Source of the DNA: Arthrobacter sp. MYb229
GTDB taxonomy: Bacteria > Actinomycetota > Actinomycetes > Actinomycetales > Micrococcaceae
DNA: 64,000 bases
Direction: 5' to 3'
Assembly: GCF_002975405.1 (NCBI RefSeq)
Contig: NZ_PCPS01000002.1
Location: 434,001-498,000 of the forward strand
Positions 17,028 through 25,719 of the stretch are shown one piece after another. A model generated the notes under the pieces. The model saw only the letters and a list, made by a program, of their open reading frames with translations. It was not told the DNA's origin and ran no database searches. Each line of letters begins with the position of its first letter. Within the stretch, counting starts at the first letter, position 1. Position numbers and translations under genes: made by a program.

Positions 17028-17602
17028 CGAGTGCTCCCTTCCTCAAGGATTCCTGAATCACCCAGGACATTGCCCGCGGGCGGAGTGTTTGCTGCAGGTG
17101 CATAAGCGGTTACGGCGTAGGGAAGCGGGCCCAGCTCCGGCACGGCCTCTTCGCTTTCCTCAATGCGCGGCTCGGGCAACCAGTTCAGATCGTTGAAGCC
17201 ACGGTTGATATAACCACCTTGAGAGAACGATTCCCCTTCGTAGCCCAGCGCCTGCTGCACTTCCGGGTCATCGTAGAGATTGAGGACTACGGTGCGGCGG
17301 ATGAAGGCGAAGAACTCCAGATCCGCGATGCGCTTGAGCACGGCCAGCGCACGGTCAGCGGGCAGGTCCAGGAAATGCTCTTCACTGAGCGTATCCAGAG
17401 TCATCAGGCCCTGGGTCAGCGCCATGCGGAACCAGCTGGATTCAGCCGAAGCCTCAATGATTTTCTCGGTCATGCGCTCATAGGGCCCATCAGGGAATTG
17501 CGCATGCGGAAAGGAAACCCGGATGATCCGGGTTAAGATCCGACGTGCCTCAACAGAGAGCTCAAGAGCGTTAAGAGATGAATATTTTGCGGGGAACACC
17601 AT
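17024..17602 (-). CDS. Gluconate 2-dehydrogenase subunit 3-family protein
   Basis: This 192-residue protein matches the small (gamma) subunit of membrane gluconate 2-dehydrogenase: FPHAQFPDGPYERMTEKIIE, ALTQGLMTLDTLS and LVVLNLYDDPEVQQALGYEG-like segments. FAFIRRTVVLNLYDDPEV is close to the family core. The proteobacterial form has a Tat signal that carries the complex across the membrane; none is visible here, so this pair may be cytoplasmic. ATG 17602 is preferred over GTG 17611 because GAGGTG then sits 8 bases upstream. It precedes and overlaps the large subunit gene. Confidence 0.8.
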   Translation of the reverse strand: MVFPAKYSSLNALELSVEARRILTRIIRVSFPHAQFPDGPYERMTEKIIEASAESSWFRMALTQGLMTLDTLSEEHFLDLPADRALAVLKRIADLEFFAFIRRTVVLNLYDDPEVQQALGYEGESFSQGGYINRGFNDLNWLPEPRIEESEEAVPELGPLPYAVTAYAPAANTPPAGNVLGDSGILEEGSTR

Positions 17603-17643
17603 CGTTGTCACCTCATCTACTAGACGGTCAGGTCACGGCCTGT

Positions 17644-17666
17644 GCCGGTTCCAACGGGGAACCGGC
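17644..17666. repeat. Strong hairpin in the divergent promoter region
   Basis: GCCGGTTCC and GGAACCGGC are perfect 9-base arms around AACGG. The hairpin lies between two genes transcribed away from it, so it is not a terminator of either. It could fold in the 5' leader of the minus-strand oxidoreductase pair or mark an operator. No other feature was recognised in the 17603-17890 gap. Confidence 0.4.
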
Positions 17667-17890
17667 CACAAGGCCTTAACTGAATTGTGTATCCTGCGTC
17701 ACAGTACCGCTAGGGCTGTTATCAGCTGGTGAGAATGCATTCCGCGGGACCTAGCGGCGAGCAGAAGCGCTTTATCGCTCAGTGAGAACGGTGCTATCGC
17801 GACGCTGGGAACAGGGCACAAGCTGGGCACATTCGACGGGCTAGCCAGCCCGCCGACCAGTCTGAGCAGTATCCAACAGGAGGAATCACC

Positions 17891-18679
17891 ATGGCAGAAT
17901 CCACTGCAGGCGTAGCGCTGATCACCGGAGCGGGACGAGGGATCGGCCGAGCCATTGCCGAGCGATTGGCCGATGACGGGCAGGATATTATCGTCGCTGA
18001 CATCCCGGGAGCCCAGGAGAACATCGATGCAGTGGTGGCCGCCGTTGAACAGCGCGGGCGCCGCGCGGTCGGGGTGACGGGAGATGTTTCGAACCCTGAG
18101 GATGTGCAGCGCATGATCGCTGAAGGCACCGGCGCCCTGGGGGACCTGACGGTATTCGTGGCCAACGCTGGCATCGCGCAGGTGGACGAGATCTTGGATG
18201 TGAAACCCGAAGCGCTGGATCGCATGCTTGACGTGAACATCAAGGGAGTTTTCTACTCCTACCAGTTAGCGGCCAAACGCTTCATTGAGCAGGGTACCGG
18301 CGGGAAAATCATCGGTGCGGCATCCATTGTCGCCTTCCGCCCATTCCCCATTCTTGCCTCCTATTCGGCGACCAAATGGGCGGTGCGTGGTCTGACCCAA
18401 GCAGCCGCCATGGAGTTCGCCAAGCACGACATCACGGTCAATTCCTATGCCCCGGGAGTGGTGGGAACGGCAATGTGGGACCTGATCGACGAGCGGCTCA
18501 CCGCCCGTGACGGAACCCCGCGCGGCAGCGCTCTGCAGGCGCAGGTAGACAATATCTTGGCCGGACGCGTCTCCGAGCCAGCAGACGTAGCCAAGCTGGT
18601 GTCGTATCTGGCTGGACCGGATTCGGATCATATGACCGGCCAGACGGTCCTGATTGACGGCGGGATCAACTTCTCCTGA
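17891..18679 (+). CDS. Acetoin/diacetyl reductase-like SDR
   Basis: This 262-residue SDR has TGAGRGIG, ANAG and YSATKWAVRG. The C-terminal part (VVGTAMWDLIDERL, GRVSEPADVAKLVSYLAGPD, DHMTGQTVLIDGG) is typical of the acetoin reductase / meso-2,3-butanediol dehydrogenase branch, which interconverts acetoin, diacetyl and butanediol with NADH. CAGGAGGAATCACC before the ATG is a strong ribosome site. It is monocistronic, followed by a terminator. Related sugar-alcohol dehydrogenases share the pattern, so the substrate is not certain. Confidence 0.75.
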   Translation: MAESTAGVALITGAGRGIGRAIAERLADDGQDIIVADIPGAQENIDAVVAAVEQRGRRAVGVTGDVSNPEDVQRMIAEGTGALGDLTVFVANAGIAQVDEILDVKPEALDRMLDVNIKGVFYSYQLAAKRFIEQGTGGKIIGAASIVAFRPFPILASYSATKWAVRGLTQAAAMEFAKHDITVNSYAPGVVGTAMWDLIDERLTARDGTPRGSALQAQVDNILAGRVSEPADVAKLVSYLAGPDSDHMTGQTVLIDGGINFS

Positions 18680-18691
18680 CGCGCAAACAGG

Positions 18692-18736
18692 AAGGGGATC
18701 CGCCGTGGAGTACCTTTGCTCCACAGTGGATTCCTT
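18692..18736 (+). terminator. Hairpin terminator after the acetoin-reductase-like gene
   Basis: The stem pairs GTGGAG (18705-18710) with CTCCAC (18719-18724) and continues with GGATCC against GGATTCC outside small bulges; the loop is TACCTTTG. It starts 13 bases after the stop codon. The following T-run is weak. Confidence 0.6.
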
Positions 18737-19585
18737 GGCCTGATTCGGCTGGCGGGTGCATACGGGATCAAGGCCAGTCACGCAGCTCCCTGCCAGAGCA
18801 TTTACAAAGCCGACTATCACCTGACGGGCAATGAAGCCCATTAGCTTGGCCACGCCGAGCAAGGCGATGATCAGAACGCTGGCGCCACTGGCCGTGGTGA
18901 CGATCTCGGTCTTGAGCAGTCGCGGGGAATTGAGCGTACGCAGCACCGGTTGCCGCTCGGTCGGACTCAGGGCGGAAAGTTACGCCCTCGTGTAGGTGCT
19001 CGTGAGGTGAGCTCCCTTCGTATCAAGTCATTAAGCTGCGGCACGCACAGTGCGTGGAAATCTAGGGGGAAGCTATTGTGCCCCGGCCCTTTCTGAAACG
19101 CTGGCCGGAGGATTATCCCGGAGCCGAGGGGCAGGAGGTTGGGTGATATAGCCCTGGACCTATTGTTGAGCAGGCGCTTTAGGCGATGGAGGAGGGTGAA
19201 ATTCTCCATGTGGGCTCATTGGCCAGCGGGGAGGTGACTGCTGACCGACTTGCTCCCCGAAAACTGTCCACCTGTGGTCAGATCTAGGGTAACAGCACCA
19301 ATGGCCGCAGAGGTGGCCTTGTACCAGCGGTAATGAATGAGACCACCTTTGGTGTCCCGCGTATAGACGGACCCCGCTCCCAGACGCTTGGCCAGTATCG
19401 AGTCCAAACTGCATGGACTTTAGATATCTTCAACGGCTATCTGTTGGTGGAGTGGTGTTCCCAGTGTGCGTATTCTCATCAATTCCTCTGGAAGCAGTCA
19501 GTTGGATTACAGCTTGAACATTCCTGGTGATCTGCGACCAATAACCTGAGCTCTCCAATCAGGGCAACTTGTCTTATGGAGCTTG
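18737..19585. other. Decayed interval with a SulP fragment
   Basis: This 849-base stretch has no intact gene. 18790-18970 on the minus strand is a SulP transporter fragment (separate entry). Around 19216-19407 the minus strand has a 63-codon frame (AGSVYTRDTKGGLIHYRWYK) that looks coding but matches no family I know. The rest has only short frames. Confidence 0.5.
18785..18970 (-). pseudogene. SulP-family anion transporter fragment
   Basis: The translation reads LRTLNSPRLLKTEIVTTASG, then ASVLIIALLGVAKLMGFIAR and QVIVGFVNALAGS. The segment LGxxKLMxFIxRxVxxGFVNALA is the characteristic helix-loop region of SulP sulfate/bicarbonate transporters. About 60 of the usual 500 or more residues remain, and the frame then runs into unrelated sequence toward the terminator at 18692. 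It is non-functional. Confidence 0.55.
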
Positions 19586-20383
19586 CTAGAAAGTTTTCCC
19601 TGAGTAGCCGAGTTTGCGTGAAATCTGTGCGGCGGTAGACCCCATAACCGCTTTGAGGGCCTTCATGCGTTCCTCCGGCATATAGGGATTTGTTGCAGAC
19701 ATGCTGATCGCGGCGATGATTTTTCCGCTGCCATCGCGAATGGGCGCTGCCACGCACCTGATGCCCGGTTCGTTATCTTCCAAATCCAGTGCGATTCCTT
19801 CGCGGGCGTATGTCGCCATGCGACGTAGGAAGGCGTCTTTAGTCTGATGCGATGATTGCTGAATAGGGGATTCTGAATCGAAGGTTGTCTCCCATCGATC
19901 GGCACTGTCCAGAAGCAAGGCTTTTCCGATTCCGGTTCGGCTCAAGGGCATGCGTTGCCCCACTCGAGAACGCATTTGCGCGCCCCGTGTTCCAGGCACT
20001 TTATCCACATAGAGCACTTGCGATTCATCTTCAACCGCCAAGTGCACGGTGTCTTGATACTTGCGGGCAAGCTCCTCGAGGATTGGTTTTGCGATCACTG
20101 GAACAGGGCTCTGGTACAGAGCATTAAACCCTAGTTCTATCAGCGCCGGACCCAAGCTGAAGGCGGTGCCATGCGTGCTGCGCAGAAATCCGCGTTGGAC
20201 AAGAAGTGTCACCATTCTGTGGGCAGCGCTTTTACCAATAGTGGCTGCGGCCGCGACCTCATTGAGGTTTGTTGCGCCTTGCCCGACTGCCCGCAAAATA
20301 TCCAACCCACGAGCGAGCGTGAGTGTGCCCGGGGGAGGCCCCTCAACAGTGTTTCCATTGCTCTGTCCGGCATCGTGCGCCAT
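19586..20383 (-). CDS. IclR-family regulator of the galactonate operon
   Basis: This 265-residue protein has an N-terminal winged helix (LTLARGLDILRAVGQGATNL, AAAATIGKSAAHRMVTLLVQ) and an IclR effector domain (RVGQRMPLSRTGIGKALLLD, EGIALDLEDNEPGIRCVAAP). It is divergent from the dgo genes with 153 bases between the chosen starts, and a perfect 14-base palindrome lies in that gap. It is therefore the likely controller of galactonate use. The effector is presumably galactonate or a pathway intermediate (inference). Confidence 0.85.
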   Translation of the reverse strand: MAHDAGQSNGNTVEGPPPGTLTLARGLDILRAVGQGATNLNEVAAAATIGKSAAHRMVTLLVQRGFLRSTHGTAFSLGPALIELGFNALYQSPVPVIAKPILEELARKYQDTVHLAVEDESQVLYVDKVPGTRGAQMRSRVGQRMPLSRTGIGKALLLDSADRWETTFDSESPIQQSSHQTKDAFLRRMATYAREGIALDLEDNEPGIRCVAAPIRDGSGKIIAAISMSATNPYMPEERMKALKAVMGSTAAQISRKLGYSGKTF

Positions 20384-20471
20384 CAGAAGTTCCTATCGTG
20401 TCAGCGGCCATCAAAAATCTTCATCCCACTATCTACAACACTCTTTGAAGTATTGGGACGACTACGACAAT

Positions 20472-20485
20472 ATTCACATGTGAAT
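20472..20485. promoter_or_regulatory. Perfect palindrome, candidate IclR operator
   Basis: ATTCACATGTGAAT is a perfect 14-base palindrome, 52-65 bases upstream of the kinase start, in the region between the IclR gene and the dgo operon. Length and position fit an IclR-family binding site controlling one or both promoters. Confidence 0.5.
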
Positions 20486-20536
20486 GGGACCACATTCAAA
20501 TTAGCTCGTGCGACGCACGAGATGAAAACAGGAGTT

Positions 20537-21529
20537 ATGACAAACATCGCCGAAGCCCAGCTGATTGCCCTTGACTGGGGAACCACTTCCGCACGTGCTT
20601 ACCTCATGGGCCGCGGCGGAAGCATCGTGGCAAATCGAAGTGCGTCCCTTGGAATCATGCAGGTCGCGGCACAAGCCAAAGAAAACTCTCTCACCCTGGA
20701 CGCGGCCTTCGAGCAAGCGCTCGCCGAACTATGTGGGGAATGGATGGAAACCTACCCGCTGATTCCAGTTATTGCCTGTGGAATGATAGGCAGCCAGCAA
20801 GGCTGGGTCGAAGCCACGTACCGCGCGGTGCCCGCCAATCTGGCGGCCCCAGAATTCGAACTAGCTTCGGTCGAAATCTCTCCTGGCCGGCGCATGCACG
20901 TCATTCCCGGTGTACTGGATCTCAAGACACTGCCCGATGTGATGCGGGGGGAAGAAACGCAGATTTTAGGTGCAGTTGAACTAGGTGGCACCGATTCGCG
21001 ATCGGAAATGGAGCAGTTGTTCCTGCTGCCCGGTACTCATTCAAAGTGGGTTAAGGTCCAAGGCCGAACGATCACCGAATTCTCCACCTCGATGACAGGG
21101 GAGACCTTCGCGCTGCTTAGTTCGCAGTCGATTCTGTCCAAAATGATCGAGTCGTCAGAGTCAGTTAGCTGGATTGCCTTTGAACGCGGGGTTCAAGTGT
21201 CCCAATCAGCAAACGGTGCCGCTGATCTCATGCTGACAGCATTTTCAGCACGCACTTTGGTGCTCACCGGGCGGCTGCAGCGAACAGAGGTCAGCGACTA
21301 CCTCTCGGGCTTGATGATCGGTGCCGAAATCCGCTCGGTCATCGGTGCATGGGACGGTTCAGTGCTTCCTCCGCTGACTATTTGCGGGAATAAAGAACTC
21401 AGCGCACGATACAGGCGAGCACTGAAGAATTTCGGCATCACCGAAGTTCGCGAACTGCAAGGCACGGCGCCCCGAGGTGTCTGGGCAGTGGCTTGCGCAC
21501 TAGGGCTACTCCAAGCTTCGCCGGTCTAA
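20537..21529 (+). CDS. dgoK: 2-dehydro-3-deoxygalactonokinase
   Basis: This 330-residue kinase phosphorylates 2-dehydro-3-deoxy-D-galactonate with ATP. LIALDWGTTSARAYLM is the N-terminal phosphate-binding motif of the family. IPVIACGMIGSQQGWVEATY, FLLPGTHSKWVKVQGRTITE and FSTSMTGETFALL are conserved DgoK segments. It opens the dgo operon and is followed by the aldolase after 42 bases. The start is uncertain: ATG 20537 has GGAG only 2 bases upstream, while ATG 20522 (15 bases earlier, same frame) has a weaker site. Confidence 0.9.
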   Translation: MTNIAEAQLIALDWGTTSARAYLMGRGGSIVANRSASLGIMQVAAQAKENSLTLDAAFEQALAELCGEWMETYPLIPVIACGMIGSQQGWVEATYRAVPANLAAPEFELASVEISPGRRMHVIPGVLDLKTLPDVMRGEETQILGAVELGGTDSRSEMEQLFLLPGTHSKWVKVQGRTITEFSTSMTGETFALLSSQSILSKMIESSESVSWIAFERGVQVSQSANGAADLMLTAFSARTLVLTGRLQRTEVSDYLSGLMIGAEIRSVIGAWDGSVLPPLTICGNKELSARYRRALKNFGITEVRELQGTAPRGVWAVACALGLLQASPV

Positions 21530-21571
21530 GTATTTCCCTCCGCCAATGACTTTTATAGAAAGGCTCACGCC

Positions 21572-22216
21572 GTGAATGAAACCCCATCCCCGTTGCATCC
21601 TTCCGGACTTGTCGCCATATTGCGTGGCCTGGATCCTGCCCAAGCGCAAGCAGTTGGCGAGAGCCTTTACGCCAGCGGTTTCCGAGCTTTGGAAGTGCCA
21701 CTGAATTCGCCAGAACCGCTGAAGAGCATTGAAATTCTGCGTCGCGTACTTCCTGCGGATGCCGTTGTCGGCGCCGGAACCGTTCTCACCGTAAGCCAAG
21801 TCCGCGCCTGCCATGGAGCAGGTTCGCAGATCATCGTTTCCCCAAATACGAACCTCAAGGTCATCGAGGAAACCGTCGCTCTTGGCATGGATTCATTCCC
21901 TGGTGCAGCGACTCCCAGCAACGCCTTTGACGCGATCGAAGCGGGAGCTCAGAACGTCAAGATTTTTCCAGCCGAACAGGTTGGCTTGGTCGGTTTCAAA
22001 GCCTGGACCGCAGTGATACCCAAAGAAATTCGTCTTCTGCCGGTCGGTGGAATTACCGAAGAAAACATGCAGGTATGGGCTGAAGCCGGGGCGACCGGAT
22101 TTGGCATTGGCTCCTCGCTCTACAAGGCGGGACGAAGCCTAGAAGATTTGAAAACCCGGGCAGACAAGCTTGTCCACGCCTACCGAACGATCCATGAGAT
22201 GAGGAAGTCTGCATGA
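21572..22216 (+). CDS. dgoA: 2-dehydro-3-deoxy-6-phosphogalactonate aldolase
   Basis: This 214-residue class I aldolase cleaves 2-dehydro-3-deoxy-6-phosphogalactonate to pyruvate and glyceraldehyde 3-phosphate. [20 protein letters not shown] is the N-terminal strand and helix with the catalytic glutamate-side arginine region. [33 protein letters not shown] and KIFPAEQVG give the barrel, with the Schiff-base lysine in [28 protein letters not shown] binds phosphate. GTG 21572 is used, with AGAAAGG upstream. The stop overlaps the dehydratase start by 4 bases. Confidence 0.9.
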   Translation: MNETPSPLHPSGLVAILRGLDPAQAQAVGESLYASGFRALEVPLNSPEPLKSIEILRRVLPADAVVGAGTVLTVSQVRACHGAGSQIIVSPNTNLKVIEETVALGMDSFPGAATPSNAFDAIEAGAQNVKIFPAEQVGLVGFKAWTAVIPKEIRLLPVGGITEENMQVWAEAGATGFGIGSSLYKAGRSLEDLKTRADKLVHAYRTIHEMRKSA

Positions 22217-23361
22217 AAATTACAAAACTGACCACCTATATGGTGCCGCCTCGATGGCTGTTCCTAAAGATTGAAACCGACGAAGGGATCGTCGGCTGGG
22301 GCGAGCCAGTCCTCGAAGGGCGTGCCGCGACGGTAGCCGCGGCCGTGGAAGAACTTTCCGACTACCTCATCGGCCAGGATCCTCGGAACATTGAAGATCT
22401 GTGGACCGTCATGTACCGCGGTGGCTTCTACCGTGGTGGAGGCATCATGATGAGCGCCCTGGCCGGCATCGACCAGGCACTTTGGGACATCAAGGGTAAG
22501 GCTTTGGGCGTGCCAGCGTATGAGCTACTTGGGGGCAAGGTCCGCGACAAGATCCGTGTGTACTCATGGATTGGTGGCGATCGCCCATCCGATACTGCCG
22601 CCGCCGCGAAGGCTGCTGTGGATCGTGGATTCACTGCGGTGAAAATGAACGGAACCGAAGAGCTGCAGTACATCGATTCTTGGGATAAGGTTCAGAGCTG
22701 TTTGGAGAACGTTCAGGCCGTTCGGGATGCCGTGGGTGAGAACGTGGGCATCGGTGTCGATTTCCATGGTCGTGTGCACAAGCCAATGGCGAAGGTACTG
22801 TTGCGTGAGCTTGAGCAGTTCAAGCTGATGTTCATTGAAGAACCAGTGCTCAGCGAGAATATCGGGTCAATGCTCGAACCGCTACGCAACTCCAGCACCC
22901 CGATTGCTCTGGGCGAGCGTCTCTTCTCCCGGTGGGATTTCAAAGACGTGTTGGCCAGCGGAGCTGTGGACATCATTCAGCCAGACCCTTCGCACTGTGG
23001 CGGCATCACGGAGGCGCGAAAGATTGCGTCCATGGCTGAAGCCTATGACGTCGCCGTTGCTCTTCACTGCCCACTGGGCCCCATTGCGTTGGCCGCCAAC
23101 CTGCAGATCGATGCCGGTGCCTACAACGCATTTATCCAGGAACAGTCCCTGGGAATTCACTACAACGAATCCAACGACCTCCTTGACTACGTCAACGACC
23201 CGTCGGTCTTTGCCTACGAAGATGGCATGGTCGCCATCCCTGAAGGCCCGGGTCTGGGTATTGACGTCAACGAAGAATACGTCATTGAACGCGCAGTGGA
23301 AGGACACCGCTGGCGCAATCCAATTTGGCGGCACAAAGATGGGTCCTTCGCAGAATGGTAA
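22213..23361 (+). CDS. dgoD: D-galactonate dehydratase
   Basis: This 382-residue enolase-superfamily enzyme removes water from D-galactonate, giving 2-dehydro-3-deoxy-D-galactonate. It has the usual length and the typical start [39 protein letters not shown] supplies the first metal ligand and histidine; [12 protein letters not shown] and [12 protein letters not shown] the next two metal ligands; [16 protein letters not shown] and [13 protein letters not shown] complete the active site. [15 protein letters not shown] is the DgoD-type C-terminus. It overlaps the aldolase gene by 4 bases. Confidence 0.92.
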   Translation: MKITKLTTYMVPPRWLFLKIETDEGIVGWGEPVLEGRAATVAAAVEELSDYLIGQDPRNIEDLWTVMYRGGFYRGGGIMMSALAGIDQALWDIKGKALGVPAYELLGGKVRDKIRVYSWIGGDRPSDTAAAAKAAVDRGFTAVKMNGTEELQYIDSWDKVQSCLENVQAVRDAVGENVGIGVDFHGRVHKPMAKVLLRELEQFKLMFIEEPVLSENIGSMLEPLRNSSTPIALGERLFSRWDFKDVLASGAVDIIQPDPSHCGGITEARKIASMAEAYDVAVALHCPLGPIALAANLQIDAGAYNAFIQEQSLGIHYNESNDLLDYVNDPSVFAYEDGMVAIPEGPGLGIDVNEEYVIERAVEGHRWRNPIWRHKDGSFAEW

Positions 23362-23366
23362 ACCAT

Positions 23367-24689
23367 ATGTCACACTCGACAGCGTTGTCAGCGCCCACCA
23401 CTACGGGGACTGGCAAAGCCACAAAAATGCGCTATGTCGTAGCGTTCATGTTGTTCCTTACCGTTGTTATCAACTACATGGATCGTTCCAACCTTTCGGT
23501 GGCGGCCCCGCTCATTGCCGACGAATTTGGCTTAGATACCGCACAACAGGGCCTATTGCTCTCCGCGTTTGGCTGGACCTACGCTGCTATGCAGTTGCCC
23601 GGCGGTTGGCTGGTCGACAAAGTTCAGCCACGACTGCTGTACCCAATTTGCCTGGTGCTGTGGTCCGTAGCGACCATCTTCATGGGAATGGCTGGCAGCT
23701 TTGTTGCACTGATTGTCCTGCGCATGGCGGTGGGTGGCTTTGAAGCACCGGCTTATCCAATCAACAACAAGGTGGTTACCGCATGGTTCCCTGAACGTGA
23801 ACGCGCAACCGCTATCGGTTTCTACACCTCGGGCCAGTTCATTGGACTTGCACTGCTGACCCCAGTTCTACTGTGGTTGCAGCACGCATTGACCTGGCAC
23901 TGGGTCTTCGTAGTTACCGGTGGAGTTGGCGTGGTGTGGGGCCTCGTTTGGTACGTCGTCTACCGCAACCCGGTCGATTCGAAGCGAGCCAATGCTGCCG
24001 AAGTGGACTATATCCGTGAAGGTGGCGGACTTGTTGACCTCGGCAGCACCAAGACCAAAGAAGTCAAGCCAAAGCTGAGCAAGGCAGACTTCGCTTTGGT
24101 ATTGGGTCGTCGCAAACTGTGGGGCATCTATATCGGTCAGTTCTGTCTGACCTCAACCCTTTGGTTCTTCCTCACTTGGTTCCCGACATACCTAGTGACA
24201 TACCGTCAGATGGACTACATCAAGACTGGATTCTTAGCCTCCCTTCCTTTTATCGCTGCGCTGGTAGGCGTCCTGATCAGTGGCGTGCTTTCGGATCTGA
24301 TGCTCAAACGTGGTGCAAGCCTGGGCACGTCGCGTAAGCTGCCAATCATCGTGGGCTTGTTGCTCTCCATGAGCATGATTGGTGCGATTTTTACCGATAG
24401 CACAGTAATGGTCATCATGTTCATGTCCATTGCCTTCTTCGGAAATGGCTTGGCCTCGATTACATGGTCATTGGTATCCGCCATGGCTCCGTCGCATCTA
24501 ATCGGGTTGACCGGAGGCATGTTCAACTTCATTGGTAACTTGTCTTCGATTGCGACGCCTATCGTGATTGGTTTGCTGGTGTCCGCCACTGACTTCGGTC
24601 CGGCTTTCATTTATATGACCGTCATTGCTGCTATCGGCATCCTCGCCTATGTCTTTCTGGTAGGTAAGGTACAGCGTGTGGAGAGCTGA
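23367..24689 (+). CDS. dgoT: MFS transporter, D-galactonate type
   Basis: This 440-residue protein has about 12 transmembrane helices and the pattern of the anion:cation symporter family of MFS sugar-acid transporters: VINYMDRSNLSVAAPLIADE, GLLLSAFGWTYAAMQLPGGW, KVVTAWFPERERATAIGFYT. It follows the dehydratase by 5 bases, so it should import D-galactonate with protons. ATG 23367 is used; ATG 23355, overlapping the dehydratase end, is also possible because neither has a clear ribosome site. A terminator follows at 24735. Confidence 0.88.
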   Translation: MSHSTALSAPTTTGTGKATKMRYVVAFMLFLTVVINYMDRSNLSVAAPLIADEFGLDTAQQGLLLSAFGWTYAAMQLPGGWLVDKVQPRLLYPICLVLWSVATIFMGMAGSFVALIVLRMAVGGFEAPAYPINNKVVTAWFPERERATAIGFYTSGQFIGLALLTPVLLWLQHALTWHWVFVVTGGVGVVWGLVWYVVYRNPVDSKRANAAEVDYIREGGGLVDLGSTKTKEVKPKLSKADFALVLGRRKLWGIYIGQFCLTSTLWFFLTWFPTYLVTYRQMDYIKTGFLASLPFIAALVGVLISGVLSDLMLKRGASLGTSRKLPIIVGLLLSMSMIGAIFTDSTVMVIMFMSIAFFGNGLASITWSLVSAMAPSHLIGLTGGMFNFIGNLSSIATPIVIGLLVSATDFGPAFIYMTVIAAIGILAYVFLVGKVQRVES

Positions 24690-24734
24690 AGAGCTCACTT
24701 ACTGAAAGGTCAGACCCAAGAATCTGAATAGCCG

Positions 24735-24775
24735 AAAGGGCCGGATCACGCGGCAATGCGTGAACCGGTCCTTTT
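24735..24775 (+). terminator. Rho-independent terminator of the dgo operon
   Basis: The stem pairs AAGG, CCGG and CACGC (24736-24751) with GCGTG, CCGG and CCTTTT (24758-24774) around GGCAAT. A T-run closes the right arm. It lies 46 bases after the transporter stop and ends the galactonate operon. Confidence 0.8.
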
Positions 24776-24810
24776 GCAGCTCAATAACTTGCTGTTGACA
24801 ATGGAATGAA

Positions 24811-25004
24811 CTAGACGCCTGCGATGCTGTTTTTCGCGAAAAACTGGTTGACGGTAGTAATGGATGAATTATCCGAGACGAGAAGGGCTGTCGCCCGGGC
24901 AAGAACGTCACGGTTCGGTGAAGCGTTCCAGGGGCACGTGTCCTAGACATCAGACGGCACGCTCTGGGTTCTCGGCCACGTGCCTCGAGAACAGGGGGTG
25001 CCCC
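24811..25004 (-). pseudogene. Fragment of an SDR gene paralogous to the one at 7.0 kb
   Basis: On the minus strand the pieces read PLFSRHVAENPERAV, then (after an in-frame stop/shift) VPLERFTEP and DNSSITTVNQFFAKNSIAGV before a stop. They line up with LLKELFAKDPERAARR, VPLGRFAEPDE and DDSSFITASQFLVDGGIAGA of the SDR at 7033-7833. Only the C-terminal quarter remains and it is frameshifted. It abuts an IS110-type fragment, which may mark the event that removed the rest. Confidence 0.65.
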
Positions 25005-25015
25005 TATGTAAAAAG

Positions 25016-25340
25016 TCAAGCAATTCTCAGCTCTGGAACGCCATAGAGTGACCCGTCCCGGAGCATGGCGAACAGGACTGTGAGGCGGCGGTGGGCTAGT
25101 GCGATGAGCGCTTGGTTGTGGCGCTTTCTCCGGGCTCGTGTCCGGTCGTAGTGGGATCGGCTGATCGGGCCGAAGCGGATGGATGCGAACGCTGAGAGGA
25201 ACAATGCTCATTTCAAGTCGTTTGCTGCCTGAATGGCTGACGCGTTCGGACTTGATCGAGGTGTCCGACTGGCGCGTTGTCGGCGCTAGCCCGCGGATTC
25301 CTGTGCTGGTCTGCGTGATTTGGCGAGACAGGTCCGGGTC
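25016..25340 (-). pseudogene. IS110-family transposase, C-terminal fragment with frameshift
   Basis: The first part (25016-25204) reads FLSAFASIRFGPISRSHYDR, TRARRKRHNQALIALAHRRL and TVLFAMLRDGSLYG. This is the conserved C-terminus of IS110/IS116/IS902 transposases. Upstream on the same strand but in another frame is GIRGLAPTTRQSDTS, matching the GLAPxxRQSG segment of the same family. The N-terminal DEDD domain is absent and no element ends were recognised. Confidence 0.75.
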
Positions 25341-25719
25341 GAAGCCGGTGAGTATCGCTCAGAGACCTCGATGATGCGCAGAAGGCCGATTTTCTCCAGC
25401 ACCGGAATCCATCAGGATGGCACGCTACAGGCAGGTGGGCATACTATCGTGGAAGGGGCGGCAGTAGACCTGGCCGTACCGGCCATCCTGCGATCACGCG
25501 CCAGCTGCCGATGGCACATTTCGCCGCTCTTCCGAATGACCTACGTGAAAGTACCTCAGATCTGGGCTTGCCAAAGGTGGTGCGTCCTGCCTCTGTAGCG
25601 GCTTCCGTACAGCCGCTGTACCTTGGAACAGATCTCTTTGCCTATACCTCTTTTTTATTTCTTTGTCTAACAACTCTCAACCCGTAGTATGGGATTATAG
25701 TTGTAACAGGTGGTGGGTT
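25341..25719. other. Unassigned interval before the toxin-antitoxin genes
   Basis: No gene is recognised in these 379 bases. The sequence from about 25630 is A/T-rich (a run of T at 25651-25657), and TATAGT at 25696-25701 is a plausible -10 element for the following pair, 18 bases before its start. Confidence 0.45.

Noticed and set aside
25016-25340. Intact IS110 element
   Set aside because: Only the C-terminal part of the transposase is present, in two frames, and no element ends were found.
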